A stretch of DNA of 64,000 bases from Bradyrhizobium sp. CCBAU 53421 (GCF_015291625.1 NZ_CP030047.1:7564001-7628000); one strand, 5' to 3'; shown: positions 17,485-26,707, counted from the first letter of the stretch. The notes: generated from the letters alone by a model not told the origin. Translations and numbers: made by a program.

Positions 17485-17760
17485 TTGGTCAACCGAATGG
17501 CTTTCAGAACTTTCGACGCAAAGATGACAGCGATACATCATGCACTGGATTTTCAGCTAAACGCGGAGAATGCAGACGTTTACATTTGCGGCTATCTCCG
17601 AGAAGTTCATTTGATTGTCGCGGAGAAATTGACCGACCAGGAGCGGGGTAGCGGCGCGATCAAAGCTGATTTCAGTCGCGTTGCAAAAGAAAAATCAGCA
17701 ATCTTCAAGAGCTTCGAAGAATACATTCTGTTCCAAAACAAATACGCCCGCGATAGCTGA
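17485..17760 (+). CDS. hypothetical protein, up to 91 aa
   Basis: A frame of 91 codons with a plausible inner start at 17524 (MTAIHHALDF). The product is hydrophilic and mixed alpha/beta (NAENADVYICGYLREVHLIV...). I do not recognise it. The ribosome-binding site is weak. It lies 158 nt after fic on the same strand. Confidence 0.35.
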   Translation: MVNRMAFRTFDAKMTAIHHALDFQLNAENADVYICGYLREVHLIVAEKLTDQERGSGAIKADFSRVAKEKSAIFKSFEEYILFQNKYARDS

Positions 17761-18117
17761 CGTCTGTGCCGATCTTCATGCGAGCATTTCGGATGCCCCG
17801 GCCCAGTAGACGTAATTTATCCGAGCAAAGCCGAAGCGAGTTTGGAAGAGACATAGAAATTGGCCGACGAACGATTCAAGCGGATCGAAAAGCTTTTTGG
17901 CGATTATCTGAAGATGCGGCTCCTGATGCCGATTATGGCCGGAGACCGCAACGATTAAATGCGTTTGAAATGGAATGAGCTGGGCTAGCGGTCAAGAAGG
18001 CCTTTTGCGCGTTGGCAATCGGTGACGAAATCGCAATCGCTTCAACATTCGTGGAACATGCTTGTCCCGCAACCGTTGTTCGCGTGCCGGCGCAACTGCC
18101 CCGACGGGGCACTTTTC
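17761..18117. other. no clear gene
   Basis: A short plus-strand frame near 17861-17959 (LADERFKRIEKLFGDYLKMR, then LLMPIMAGDRND and a stop) looks like the tail of a lost protein. Otherwise nothing is recognised. Confidence 0.3.
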
Positions 18118-18127
18118 TCCTCGAGCT

Positions 18128-18170
18128 CGTCAGCTTCTCGAAAGCCAACCGTCCTAGCATTCGAGCCTAG
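18128..18170 (+). promoter_or_regulatory. tts-box of orphan effector N-terminus
   Basis: CGTCAGCTTCTCGAAAGCC followed by AACCGTCCTAGC: nearly identical to the box at 7863-7905, including the downstream GAGCCTAG. It should bind TtsI. Confidence 0.8.
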
Positions 18171-18234
18171 CCTCTTGGTCTCGATGCCGCCTGCGACTGA
18201 ATTCGGCCAGAAGCTAGGCTACTTCGCGGCGAGT

Positions 18235-18378
18235 ATGCAGGAGACTTTGTTCTCAAAACAGATAGGAGACGCTGTGGAGGCCAATCGGATAAGCGGTGCG
18301 GGTTCGCCAGGGTCCCGAACGGGAAACGTCCAAACACAGGAGGATCATGACCGATTTAGGCAGGCCGTGAAGGATTAG
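18235..18378 (+). pseudogene. orphan N-terminal secretion module of the GH12 effector
   Basis: Forty-seven codons starting MQETLFSKQIGDAVEANRIS, differing from the first 47 residues of the GH12 effector by only a handful of substitutions, then a TAG. The similarity also covers the tts-box and leader (roughly 18118-18376 versus 7855-8119). No catalytic domain follows. It is either a duplicated effector that lost its body, or a free promoter-plus-signal cassette. Confidence 0.75.
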
Positions 18379-18638
18379 CTTGTACAAGCGGACTTTGCCT
18401 CAGCACGCTCACAACTGACACCGCACGAGCCAATCCCAACCCGGCATTACTGCTGGAACGAGGCTAGCCACATTTGTTGAACTTCTTAGGACGGAAGCCA
18501 GATTTCAATCGAGATTGGACTGGCGCGGACCGAGCGGCTGCTCGTCGGTGTGACCGACCACCTCGATGACATCCACATCGTAATCTCCAGCTCATGAAGT
18601 TCTGGCAGGAGTGGACCTCCGATCACCGCGGCAAAAGC
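18379..18638. other. no gene recognised
   Basis: About 260 nt between the orphan effector start and the hipA stop; no motif seen. Confidence 0.3.
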
Positions 18639-19922
18639 TCAGGGGGTAGCCAGGGACGACTTCGGAACGTAGCCGGGATCCAGAACCGGGCTCATCTCCT
18701 CGATCTTGGCATCGATCTTACTGAGAACAGCGGCCGGCACGACATCCCGTTCGGGGAGCTGCCACCAATGGTCGTTCACCAACGATACAACCTCCACGAC
18801 AGCCGAGATGACCGCCGGTTCGGGTAGCCGCGCGCGGTTGGCGAACTTTCGCCAGCGGTCCGGAGTAAGCGCTTTGAAGGATTTCTCTCCTCCCAAAGAG
18901 AGTGCCATATCGTCCTTCGGAAAATAAGCGGTGGTCGATAGGACGTCGTACATGGGGGCGATGGCCGGAGTGCACCCCTCACCTGGGTATATTGTCGACC
19001 AATTCTTCAAGTGCATGTCGCCGTTGCCCACGAGCGCGGCAAGTGCCAGTCGACGAACGAATTCGAGCGCGGCGTCGGTCGAAACCGCTACGTTCAGCGC
19101 GGAGGCTATGTCGTGGTATGATGCGTCATCGTACTTTTTAGATGGCTGGCGGCCAAAGATCTGAGCGAAATCTTCGATGTGAATTCGGGTACCTTTGGGT
19201 CCACGGTCGAAACGCTTCACTAGCAAGACCTTGCCGGTCGACAATGTGTTGAATTCTTCGGGAATTCCTTCGAAATCCGATTTTTCGACAAGCTCGCGTT
19301 CCGGCACATCCATTCCCAGGATTTCGGACAGCGCCAGAACGGCGAACTCGTTTTCCGACAATCCGACAAGATTGGCCGAGGGGAATTTTGCGATGTACTT
19401 ACCTTGCTCGTCGCCGCTGGGCAAAGTCAGTCCGACACCCTTTCCCGTATTTTTCATCACGGAGAGCTTCATCTGAACTCCCGCCAAGGAAAACCGCGCT
19501 TTGATGTCACGAGGATTATCTTGAATGGCTATCACGGTGCTGCCGTCGCTTGGCACCACGCGCACTGCACCTGGCAGATCTTCGCCAAGCGCCGCCAGGA
19601 GGTCGAAATCGTTTCCTTGCCTCACTGCTCCGGCGTGGTGCTTTTCCATCGCCTCGCGAAGCTTGTCCTCGGGCAACAGATTCGCGAAGAACGCGGGCAG
19701 CACGTGTGCCGCGGGCTTCGGATCCTTGCGAAGCCCACCATCGGCGGAGCGGAACGAGAGGCTCAATATCGGGGGCCGCGACATGGCGCGATAGGCCGGA
19801 TCAAGGCTGAAGGCGTTGAAATCGCCTGGCGTACGCACGAGCGTTCCGACCCTGAGGTCTTGAAGGAACACCTCCAGCGACTGAACGGTATTAGGGGCGC
19901 GGACCCGGGTGCTCATCATCAT
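18639..19922 (-). CDS. hipA: HipA-family kinase toxin
   Basis: A 427-residue type II toxin of the HipA Ser/Thr kinase family. It has an N-terminal subdomain (EVFLQDLRVGTLVRTPGDFN), the ATP-binding region with SLAGVQMKLS (145-154), the catalytic loop GDMHLKNW (301-308) and the metal-binding MYDVLST (Asp326). E. coli HipA phosphorylates glutamyl-tRNA synthetase; the target here is not deducible. It overlaps hipB by 32 nt, which implies coupling. The start could be any of three consecutive ATG codons. No disabling mutation is seen. Confidence 0.92.
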   Translation of the reverse strand: MMMSTRVRAPNTVQSLEVFLQDLRVGTLVRTPGDFNAFSLDPAYRAMSRPPILSLSFRSADGGLRKDPKPAAHVLPAFFANLLPEDKLREAMEKHHAGAVRQGNDFDLLAALGEDLPGAVRVVPSDGSTVIAIQDNPRDIKARFSLAGVQMKLSVMKNTGKGVGLTLPSGDEQGKYIAKFPSANLVGLSENEFAVLALSEILGMDVPERELVEKSDFEGIPEEFNTLSTGKVLLVKRFDRGPKGTRIHIEDFAQIFGRQPSKKYDDASYHDIASALNVAVSTDAALEFVRRLALAALVGNGDMHLKNWSTIYPGEGCTPAIAPMYDVLSTTAYFPKDDMALSLGGEKSFKALTPDRWRKFANRARLPEPAVISAVVEVVSLVNDHWWQLPERDVVPAAVLSKIDAKIEEMSPVLDPGYVPKSSLATP

Positions 19923-20211
19923 CCATATCGGTGGTGAACGCTGGTCGATCCTCGCCTTCGGAGGGCCGAAGGAGTGCGTTGACGCCGGCTACCATGGCCT
20001 GTGGGATCAGCATTAGCTCCATGCCGAGAGCGCGCGCGACGTTAATCAGCGTTGTCGCCCGCGCGGCGGCGTTGCCCTGCTCGATATCGCGGTAACGCGG
20101 CCGGGAAATGCCCGCGCGTTCGGCCACCTGCTCTTGAGTCAGGCCCGCTTGCTTTCTTGCATCCCGGAGGAGGCGTCCTAGCTGTTGGGTTGCTTCTGAG
20201 TTCCGCTCCAT
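19891..20211 (-). CDS. hipB: HipB-family antitoxin
   Basis: A 106-residue XRE-type regulator: LGRLLRDARKQAGLTQEQVA and ERAGISRPRYRDIEQGNAAA form the helix-turn-helix. It precedes and overlaps hipA and is expected to neutralise the toxin and repress the operon. The start codon at 20211 abuts an operator-like sequence (20212-20227) and shows no normal ribosome-binding site, so the mRNA may be leaderless or the operator may double as the leader. Confidence 0.9.
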   Translation of the reverse strand: MERNSEATQQLGRLLRDARKQAGLTQEQVAERAGISRPRYRDIEQGNAAARATTLINVARALGMELMLIPQAMVAGVNALLRPSEGEDRPAFTTDMDDDEHPGPRP

Positions 20212-20333
20212 GATCCGTTTACGTATCTTTTTCTTCTAAATGATGCGCGAACATACCATTGCTTATCGCTTCTGCCAAGGCCCATAGATCCGTTTACGTA
20301 TCATTGGCTAATAAAATGATCCGCGAACGTATC
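20212..20333. promoter_or_regulatory. tandemly duplicated HipB operator array
   Basis: Four related palindromic sites with pattern GATCCG-N4-CGTATC: 20212-20227 and 20287-20302 are identical (GATCCGTTTACGTATC), 20318-20333 is GATCCGCGAACGTATC, and 20242-20257 is a weaker version. The two pairs are about 75 bp apart, as if the promoter region was duplicated. Likely sites for HipB (with HipA) autorepression. Confidence 0.65.
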
Positions 20334-20396
20334 TTACTGGCCAGGGGCGGTTCCAATGCCTAAGGCAATCTGGACCAGCGCGGGGCGAACTACCGC

Positions 20397-21109
20397 GTGC
20401 GCATGGATTCCATCAAGGCCGACATCGTCATCATCGGCGTCACGCCCGGCAAGCAGCAGGCTCTGGAAGCCCTACTCAGCTTCCACATGGCGCTTACCGG
20501 CGCGCCTCGCTCGATGAGGCGGCGCAGCGCGCCAAGAATGCGGCCTCGTTCAAGGGGGGCATGCGCCTCGACGCGTGGTTGATGGACCACTTCGGCTTGC
20601 ATCGGCTTTTCGGACTTACGTCCACGCTTGATCTCTTCGGATCCGCCGCGCACCGCGCGCATTACACGTCCGTCCTGCGCTATCCGGTCCTGAAGAGGTT
20701 CGGTAACTATGCCGGAGACAGCCGCGTGATCGAGGAGACCCTAGCGGATGAACTCGCCGTGCTGTCCAAGGCTTGGCTTGTGCCGTTCGGGCCGAATGCG
20801 GTGCGCGCGCTCGAATATCTCGCGGCGGCCGGGCGCATCGATGACGCGCGTATTCTAGACGGCATCTTGCATCCCGGCGGCCAGCAATGGAACCGCTACA
20901 ACGTGCAGCTCGGTCTCGTGTTCGCGATGCCGCGCTTGCGGTCCCAGGCGGGCCTGAAGTTCTGCGGCGAAGCGCTGTGTGCGCTCGAAGGTCGCCGCCC
21001 TGTGTGGCGAAGGCGCGCGGCCTTAGACCGTAGCCTAATTTTCTGTCTCCAGCGGGCGGGCCGACGATCGGTTTACAAGGTGTCAATTTTACGTACTACT
21101 GCTACTTAA
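20397..21109 (+). pseudogene. broken protein, uracil-DNA-glycosylase-like start
   Basis: One frame encodes ADIVIIGVTPGKQQALEALL. A second, shifted near 20510, continues LDEAAQRAKNAASFKGGMRL...DLFGSAAHRAHYTSVLRYPV. The GVTPGK motif and overall layout recall uncharacterised proteins of the uracil-DNA glycosylase superfamily, but I hold this loosely. The N-terminus is missing, the frame is broken and the last 40 residues look random, so it is not functional. Confidence 0.4.
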
Positions 21110-21145
21110 ATCGAGCAAAACTTAAACTAGCGCTTGGTTTGAAGG

Positions 21146-21166
21146 CATGCTATTTTGCGTAGCATG
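21146..21166. promoter_or_regulatory. inverted repeat at abiEi start (operator)
   Basis: CATGCTA (21146-21152) and TAGCATG (21160-21166) form a perfect 7-bp inverted repeat whose right half contains the abiEi start codon. AbiEi proteins are known to repress their own promoters by binding inverted repeats, so this is a plausible operator. Confidence 0.5.
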
Positions 21167-22003
21167 ACGACGCAATTGCCAGGAAAACTAAACCAGCTCC
21201 GCAGGGATCTTCCGGAGGGGCTGCTCGTTGACGCTGCCTGGCTGAGCAAGCACGGCTACGCCACCAGCCTCGTCAGCAAGTATGTCGCGGCCGGCTACCT
21301 CGAACGACCGGCCGGCCGCGTGTACCGAAAGCCGCGCGGCGCCCTAAGCTGGGAGCAGGCCGTCATATCCCTTCAGACGCTTCTTTACCGCACGCCGCTG
21401 GCCATCGGCGGCCGAACAGCGCTCGCGCTTCAAGGCTACGAGCATTACCTGCCTCGCGCCACGCAGCAAGTTCATCTCTACGGACCTTCCGCGCCGCCCG
21501 GTTGGCTCTCGAAGCTTCCCCTCTCCATCCGTTTCGTCTTCCACAACAGCGCTGCGCTCTTCTCGCCGGAAGCGGGCCTGCCGCCCAAAGGCGATCTCGA
21601 CCGCGCCAACGCCGCGGCCGAGAAGGAAGCGGCCGAAAAGGGCTTCGTCATCCAGTCATGGGGGCAATGGCGCTGGCCGCTGGTGGTTTCATCGCCGGAG
21701 CGGGCGCTGCTCGAAGTACTCGACGAGCTTCCCGATCACGAGAGCTTCGAGACCGTGGACAAACTGGTCGAGAGCCTTTCGACCCTAAGCCCCAGGCGCA
21801 TGCAGACATTGTTACAAGCCTGCCAAAGCGTGAAAGCCAAGCGGCTGCTCTTCTTCTTTGCCGATCGCCATTCGCATGCCTGGAAAAACAAGATAAATAA
21901 GGATCACGTCGATCTCGGAAGCGGCAAGCGCATGCTGGTCAAAGGCGGCGTGCTCGACCGTACCTATCAAATCACCGTGCCGAAAGGGCTCGATGCCGTT
22001 TAG
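21164..22003 (+). CDS. abiEi: AbiEi-family antitoxin (type IV TA), copy 1
   Basis: A 279-residue protein started at ATG 21164. The N-terminus is a winged helix (LLVDAAWLSKHGYATSLVSK, GYLERPAGRVYRKP) and the body has the AbiEi pattern: PLAIGGRTALALQGYEHYLP and VSSPERALLEVLDELPDHES. AbiEi antitoxins counter AbiEii nucleotidyltransferase toxins without binding them and autoregulate the operon. Its stop overlaps the toxin start by 11 nt. The frame is intact. Confidence 0.85.
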   Translation: MTTQLPGKLNQLRRDLPEGLLVDAAWLSKHGYATSLVSKYVAAGYLERPAGRVYRKPRGALSWEQAVISLQTLLYRTPLAIGGRTALALQGYEHYLPRATQQVHLYGPSAPPGWLSKLPLSIRFVFHNSAALFSPEAGLPPKGDLDRANAAAEKEAAEKGFVIQSWGQWRWPLVVSSPERALLEVLDELPDHESFETVDKLVESLSTLSPRRMQTLLQACQSVKAKRLLFFFADRHSHAWKNKINKDHVDLGSGKRMLVKGGVLDRTYQITVPKGLDAV

Positions 22004-22903
22004 CGACCAATACCGCAGACAGGTTACCCTGCTGATCCGCGTCGTCCCCCTGGTCGCGCAGGAAGACTGCTTTGCGCTCAAGGGCGGGACCGCGATCAAT
22101 CTCTTCGTTCGCGACCTGCCCCGCCTGTCGGTCGATATCGACCTCACCTATCTGCCGGTGCAGCCGCGCGACCAATCGCTCAAGGAGATCGAGACCGCGC
22201 TCACGCGCATCGCCGGCCGCATCAAGGCACAAATCGGCGGGTGCCAAGTCACAGAGGGATTGACCGAAGGGCGCGTCAACAAGCTATTCGTCCAGCTCGG
22301 CGCCGCAACCGTCAAAATCGAGGTGACGCCGGTCCTTCGCGGCTGCGTCTATCCCGCCAAAAAGCAATCCGTGACCGATACCGTCGAGGACGAATTCGGC
22401 TTCGCCGAGATCCAGGTTGTCTCGCACGCGGACCTCTATGCTGGAAAGCTGGTCGCCGCGCTGGACCGCCAGCATCCGCGCGACTTTTCGACCTGCGTGA
22501 TTTGCTCGCCAACGAGGGCATCACCGACGATCTGCGAAAGGCCTTCGTCGTGTACATGCTCAGCCACCACAGGCCGATGGCGGAAGTCCTCGATCCGCCG
22601 CGCCGAGCTATGAAGGAGGATTATGAACACGGTTTCGTCGGGATGACAGAAGAGCCCGTCCCGCTTACCGAACTGGAAGCAACGCGTGAGGAGATGATCA
22701 AGGCGATCGTGGCCGACATGCCGGACGCGCACCGGAAATTTCTGGTCAGCTTCGAACAAGGCGCGCCGGAGTGGGATCTGCTGGGGCTGCCCGGGGTGCC
22801 CGATCTTCCGGCCGTCAAATGGCGCCAGCTCAATCTCGACAAGCTGCCCAAAGAAAAACGCGCGGCGCTGACGGCCGCACTGAAGAAAGCGCTCGGCGTC
22901 TAG
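21993..22903 (+). pseudogene. abiEii: AbiEii-family nucleotidyltransferase toxin, frameshifted, copy 1
   Basis: The first frame carries the catalytic head: FALKGGTAINLFVRDLPRLS then VDIDLTY (the G-[GS]-x9-DxD nucleotidyltransferase signature) and later EIQVVSHADLYAGKLVAALD. It derails after QHPRD. The remainder, LFDLRDLLANEGITDDLRKA through to KKALGV, lies in another frame ending at 22903. Adding one T to the T-run 22485-22488 restores a toxin of about 300 residues. As written the toxin is truncated in its helical domain and probably inactive. Related toxins such as MenT modify tRNA. A homopolymer sequencing error cannot be excluded. Confidence 0.85.
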
Positions 22904-22930
22904 GCGGCTCGCAGCCGCCCCTGACGCTTT

Positions 22931-24040
22931 TTAGCTGACGTCGATCGGCGACGTGCGCCATACGTCTTTGCCAAGCGCGATCAGCATGTCCTGCCGTTGT
23001 TCGATATCGTTCGCCGACCAGTTCTCAAAGGCTTGCAACTTTTCGTTGATGCGCGTGATCGACGAATTCCTCCCGACCGGGCTCAAGGCCACGATGCTGC
23101 GCGTGAGATAATGACCCGACTTCGCGTATTCGGGCTGCTTCTCGAAGAATCCGTTGCTCGCCACGATGTTGATCGGCTTTTCCAGGAGCGTCACGTTCCC
23201 AAACTCTACTTTGTAGTCATCGTAGCGCTTACCGGGATTGGCGGCGGTGAAGGACGGGCGGAGATCGGCCTCCGGCGTGTCGGGCAGAATGTGCTCGATC
23301 TCGAGCGCGGTGAATTCGCCAAGGCCGCCGGGCCCCCTCATGCCCTTGAAGGCAATTTCAACATGCTGCGCCAGCTTGGCCAGCAAATAGCGTGCGGTAC
23401 TGCTGCATCGAACCAAGTGTGTATCGTTTGAGCGTATCGCCCAGCTCGGGATCCTTACCGACCATGTTCTTTTGTAGCCGTTCTGCCACGAACTCGTTGA
23501 GCTTGGCTTTTTGCGCCTTCGCATCGGCGATTTCCGCGATCTCGCGCAGTTCGTCCGCCTATATCGAGAAATTGCGCTCAAGATCCTTTGTCGGAGTCTT
23601 GGTGAAGATGTAATAGAATAGGAAACTTTCAAGCTGCCGCACGAAGTGATCGAACAGCGCTTTGGGAAAGTTCGCGGCTGCCAGCAGCACATAGTGCAAG
23701 CTGAATGCCGCGCCGCAAAGCTGCTGAAGCGTGTCCATGGCGGTGCTGACGCGCCGTCATTACCACGGCCTTCGGTGAAGCCAATGTAGCGCTCGACGCT
23801 GCGAATGATCTTACGGACGAAGCCGAACGAATCGCTGCGGTAGCCGCACAGCTCGGCATTGTCTTTGTCGATCAGCCAGTGGTAAATCTCGTCTTCGCGC
23901 ACCACACCGTCCCGGCGCTCGTTCTTCACCTTGTAATTCGCCATGATGAAATAGCGCAGGAAGCGCAGCGGCTTTTCCTTGTTGCGCTCCAATGGCCCCG
24001 TGATCTTCTTCCACTCGTCCTTAAGGTGTGTGAAACCACA
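22931..24040 (-). pseudogene. DUF262/DUF1524 (GmrSD-like) restriction protein remnant
   Basis: The minus strand preserves the C-terminal two thirds of a DUF262/DUF1524 protein. Seen are LKDEWKKITGPLERNKEKPL, then (in a second frame) MDTLQQLCGAAFSLHYVLLA and ALFDHFVRQLESFLFYYIFT, an in-frame TAG near 23563, and back in the first frame FTALEIEHILPDTPEADL, the His-containing HNH-like motif of DUF1524, with KRYDDYKVEFGNVTLLEKPI. GmrSD-type enzymes cut modified DNA. The N-terminal DUF262 domain is missing and at least two frameshifts and one nonsense codon are present. Confidence 0.75.
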
Positions 24041-24149
24041 CTGTCTCTCTCGGGAGCCGCGCCGTCGGTGCGACGGCATCCGAAAACAACATGACCTAGC
24101 GAGAGGCGGGTGGAAACAAGATCGACGCCCCTCGCAATCGGATGGCCGC

Positions 24150-26618
24150 TCACAGTTCAAGCCCGCGGTCCCCAAGCACCTGGCGCATCAGCGCGCCCTT
24201 AATTTCGCGGGCGATCTCCTCGCGGATCTGGGCTCCGAAGTGCACCTCGGCCTCGCTGTCTCCGGTTAGGTGATGATCTGCGAGCCGTTGCTCAAGGCGG
24301 CTCGGAAACTCCTCGTCCATCGCCTCCCTGAGCCGGACCTGCATCTGTGCATGGGCTTCGGGGGCGATCCGGCTCACCACCGTCTCCCAAGGTTGCCAGT
24401 GAGTTGCCAGATAGTCGGCGAACCCCGCCTCCTCTTGATTGCGCACCTGCGTCTCGGCTGCGGTGAGATCGTGCTCAGTGACGTAGGAGACTTCATAGAA
24501 CCGCATGTCCGGCGCGATGAGCTGCAGGTCCAGCCGATCACGTAGCTTGACCTGATAGGCGAGATAGACCTCGATCTCGTCGACGAACCGGAGTGAGTTG
24601 ACCTTCTGACGGGCGATCGGATCGAGCGCGTTCAGGCGGAACAGGACCCGCGCCTGCTGGATGAGTTCACCGAGCCGATCGTCATAGGCCCCATCCTCGA
24701 CATCAGCCTTCAGACGTGCGGTCTGCATGCCGTTCCAGGTCAGGGTGATGCGATCCTGGCAGGTCTCGCTCGCCCCGAAAGCCAGCTGAAAAAACTGCTG
24801 GCGCAATGGCGGCCTGGTCGCTGCCTGCCGCAGGTCCTCGGCCACCGCCTGTCTGAACTCGGGATTATCATAATTCACAGTCTTCTGCAGCTTGTCGAGG
24901 AAGAGCGCGTATGCCGGGGCACCCGCCTCGTCGGCGAAGTTCTGCCAGGCGGCGATCGCCTCCGGCTCGCCCTTCAACCAGTCCGCTACCGCCTCGGCTA
25001 GTGGCCGTTCCTGATCCACCGCCGTTCCCCCGCCCATCGAGAAGAAGACCCGCGGGCCAGCATAGTTCGGGGCATTCAGAGCTCCCGCCAAATTCGTCCG
25101 CACCTGCTCGGGCAGCGGATTGTCATCCACATAAACCATGCACCCAGAACCTAGCTGGGTTAGTAGGGTCTCCGGCAAGCCGATCAACCGGTTGTCGCGT
25201 GCCTCAAGCACCTGGAGCTCGGCCGGGAGGGTCTCGGCCAGGCTCGTCAGCCTGTTGCCGCTGACGTGGAGTCTCTGGAGCTCGGGCGGGAGTGTCTCGG
25301 GCAGACTATTCAGGTGGTTATCGCGGGCGAAGAGCAACTGGAGCTCGGCGGGGAGAGCATCGGGCAGGCTGGTCAGCCTGTTGCCATCGGCTTCGAGCTC
25401 TTGGAGGTCGGGCGGGAGGGTATCAGGCAGGCTGGTCAGCCGGTTGCCGCCGACGGCAAGCAACTGAAGTCCGCTCGGGAGGGCGTCGGGCAGGCTGGTC
25501 AGCAGGTTGCCGCGGACATCGAGGTCCTGGAGCCCGACCGGCAGGGTGTCGGGCAGGCTGGTCAGCCGGTTGCTGCTGACGGCGAGTGTCGAAAGCCCCT
25601 CCGGGAGGGTGTCGGGCAGCCCGGTCAGTTGGTTGCTGCCGATGACGAGTGACTGGAGTCCCGTCGGGAGGGCGTCGGGCAGGCGAGTCAATCGGTTGTT
25701 GCTGGCGCCGAGCGTCCGAAGTCCAGACGGGAGAGTGTCAGGCAAGTGCACCAGCTCGTTGTCGCTCACGTTGAGCGATTGGAGCCCAGGCGGAAGGGTG
25801 TCGGGCAATGTCGTCAGGCCTAAGTATTGCAGCTCCAGCCCTGCATAGACGTCGCCAGTTTCGCCCCAGGCTATTATTCGTCTTACCGCCTCTTGCCGAT
25901 CCTCGCCTTCCGCCTGCCGCTCATCGCAGGCCCATTTGTCCAAGATCTGGTCGAGCCGCGATTCCCTGAGGACGGAGCCTTCGAAGTCCGCCGCACCGCC
26001 TGCAGGGCCAGAGGCCCGTGTGTCATGCAATGCTTCGGTCCACTGCGCGGCGGCCGGGGTGAGCCGGCCGCCTCCTGTTGAGGTGTTGCCATCACCTCGC
26101 AGGGGCCGTCGGCCGAGAATTGCTGCCCCGAGATTTTGCTGCCAAGGATTTGCTGGGGTCGTTGCCCACTCCGGCGCCACGTCACTGGCCTCCGCCCACG
26201 AATGCTCCTCCTGACCGGCACTATGCGTCGGCCAATCGGCAGCCGCATCCATGCAGTGCCAATAATCCGGCAAACTGAAACTGCCGGCTGGCAACTGGCC
26301 ACCGCGATCCGCGGCCGTAAAAAGCACATGTTGATGGATCCCTTGTCCAGAGAAGGCTGGCGGATCCGATGGCAACCGCGAGGTGCCCTGTCCGACGCGA
26401 CCCTCATGCGGCGTTCCCAAAGGATCCGCATCTCTGTTCGACACAACGTCCGCGTCGCCGAGCCTATTTGAACTGGAGGGCGGGCGCACGTGCGGATGCA
26501 ACTCGTTCAGGTGCTGCGGAAACCCCGCTTCGTCCGCCTGCTGCTCTTCCAGCCCATGATAGTACGCCCGATCGACATCTGGGGCCTCGAAAGGGTTGAG
26601 CTTGTTGAACGGATCCAT
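24150..26618 (-). CDS. nopM: NEL-domain E3 ubiquitin ligase effector with LRRs
   Basis: An 822-residue protein of the IpaH/SspH/NopM class. Residues 1-260 are a long N-terminal region beginning MDPFNKLNPF, similar to the start of the effector at 3995-4903. Residues about 271-501 hold 11 leucine-rich repeats of 21 residues (LPDTLP-GL--L-V--N-LTS). The C-terminal part is the novel E3 ligase (NEL) domain, with catalytic Cys620 in FGASETCQDRITLTWNG (the C-x-D motif). These enzymes are type III secreted and ubiquitinate host proteins; NopM of strain NGR234 is the rhizobial prototype at about 550 residues, so this one is larger. A tts-box lies about 60 nt upstream and the ribosome-binding site AGGAG is good. 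Symbol is by family resemblance. Confidence 0.93.
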   Translation of the reverse strand: MDPFNKLNPFEAPDVDRAYYHGLEEQQADEAGFPQHLNELHPHVRPPSSSNRLGDADVVSNRDADPLGTPHEGRVGQGTSRLPSDPPAFSGQGIHQHVLFTAADRGGQLPAGSFSLPDYWHCMDAAADWPTHSAGQEEHSWAEASDVAPEWATTPANPWQQNLGAAILGRRPLRGDGNTSTGGGRLTPAAAQWTEALHDTRASGPAGGAADFEGSVLRESRLDQILDKWACDERQAEGEDRQEAVRRIIAWGETGDVYAGLELQYLGLTTLPDTLPPGLQSLNVSDNELVHLPDTLPSGLRTLGASNNRLTRLPDALPTGLQSLVIGSNQLTGLPDTLPEGLSTLAVSSNRLTSLPDTLPVGLQDLDVRGNLLTSLPDALPSGLQLLAVGGNRLTSLPDTLPPDLQELEADGNRLTSLPDALPAELQLLFARDNHLNSLPETLPPELQRLHVSGNRLTSLAETLPAELQVLEARDNRLIGLPETLLTQLGSGCMVYVDDNPLPEQVRTNLAGALNAPNYAGPRVFFSMGGGTAVDQERPLAEAVADWLKGEPEAIAAWQNFADEAGAPAYALFLDKLQKTVNYDNPEFRQAVAEDLRQAATRPPLRQQFFQLAFGASETCQDRITLTWNGMQTARLKADVEDGAYDDRLGELIQQARVLFRLNALDPIARQKVNSLRFVDEIEVYLAYQVKLRDRLDLQLIAPDMRFYEVSYVTEHDLTAAETQVRNQEEAGFADYLATHWQPWETVVSRIAPEAHAQMQVRLREAMDEEFPSRLEQRLADHHLTGDSEAEVHFGAQIREEIAREIKGALMRQVLGDRGLEL
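25116..25808 (-). repeat. 63-bp coding repeats (LRR array)
   Basis: About eleven 63-bp units, each coding one 21-residue leucine-rich repeat of the NEL effector. Some units (around 25370-25580) are nearly identical in DNA (GTCGGGCAGGCTGGTCAGC recurs), so slippage or recombination could change repeat number. Confidence 0.85.
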
Positions 26619-26673
26619 CCCATCTCCTTTGACAGATACGATTAGCTAATGCCGGAGCTGGATAAACACGTTA

Positions 26674-26707
26674 TCGCTACAAGGCTTGGCTTTCGAGAAG
26701 CTGACGA
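26674..26707 (-). promoter_or_regulatory. tts-box upstream of NEL effector
   Basis: The minus strand reads CGTCAGCTTCTCGAAAGCC followed by AAGCCTTGTAGCG, matching the tts-box. It is placed about 55-90 nt before the effector start. Confidence 0.85.

Noticed and set aside
25116..25808. Regular 63-bp repeats resembling a CRISPR or minisatellite
   Set aside because: The repeat period is exactly 21 codons and codes for leucine-rich repeats of the NEL effector; there are no unique spacers.
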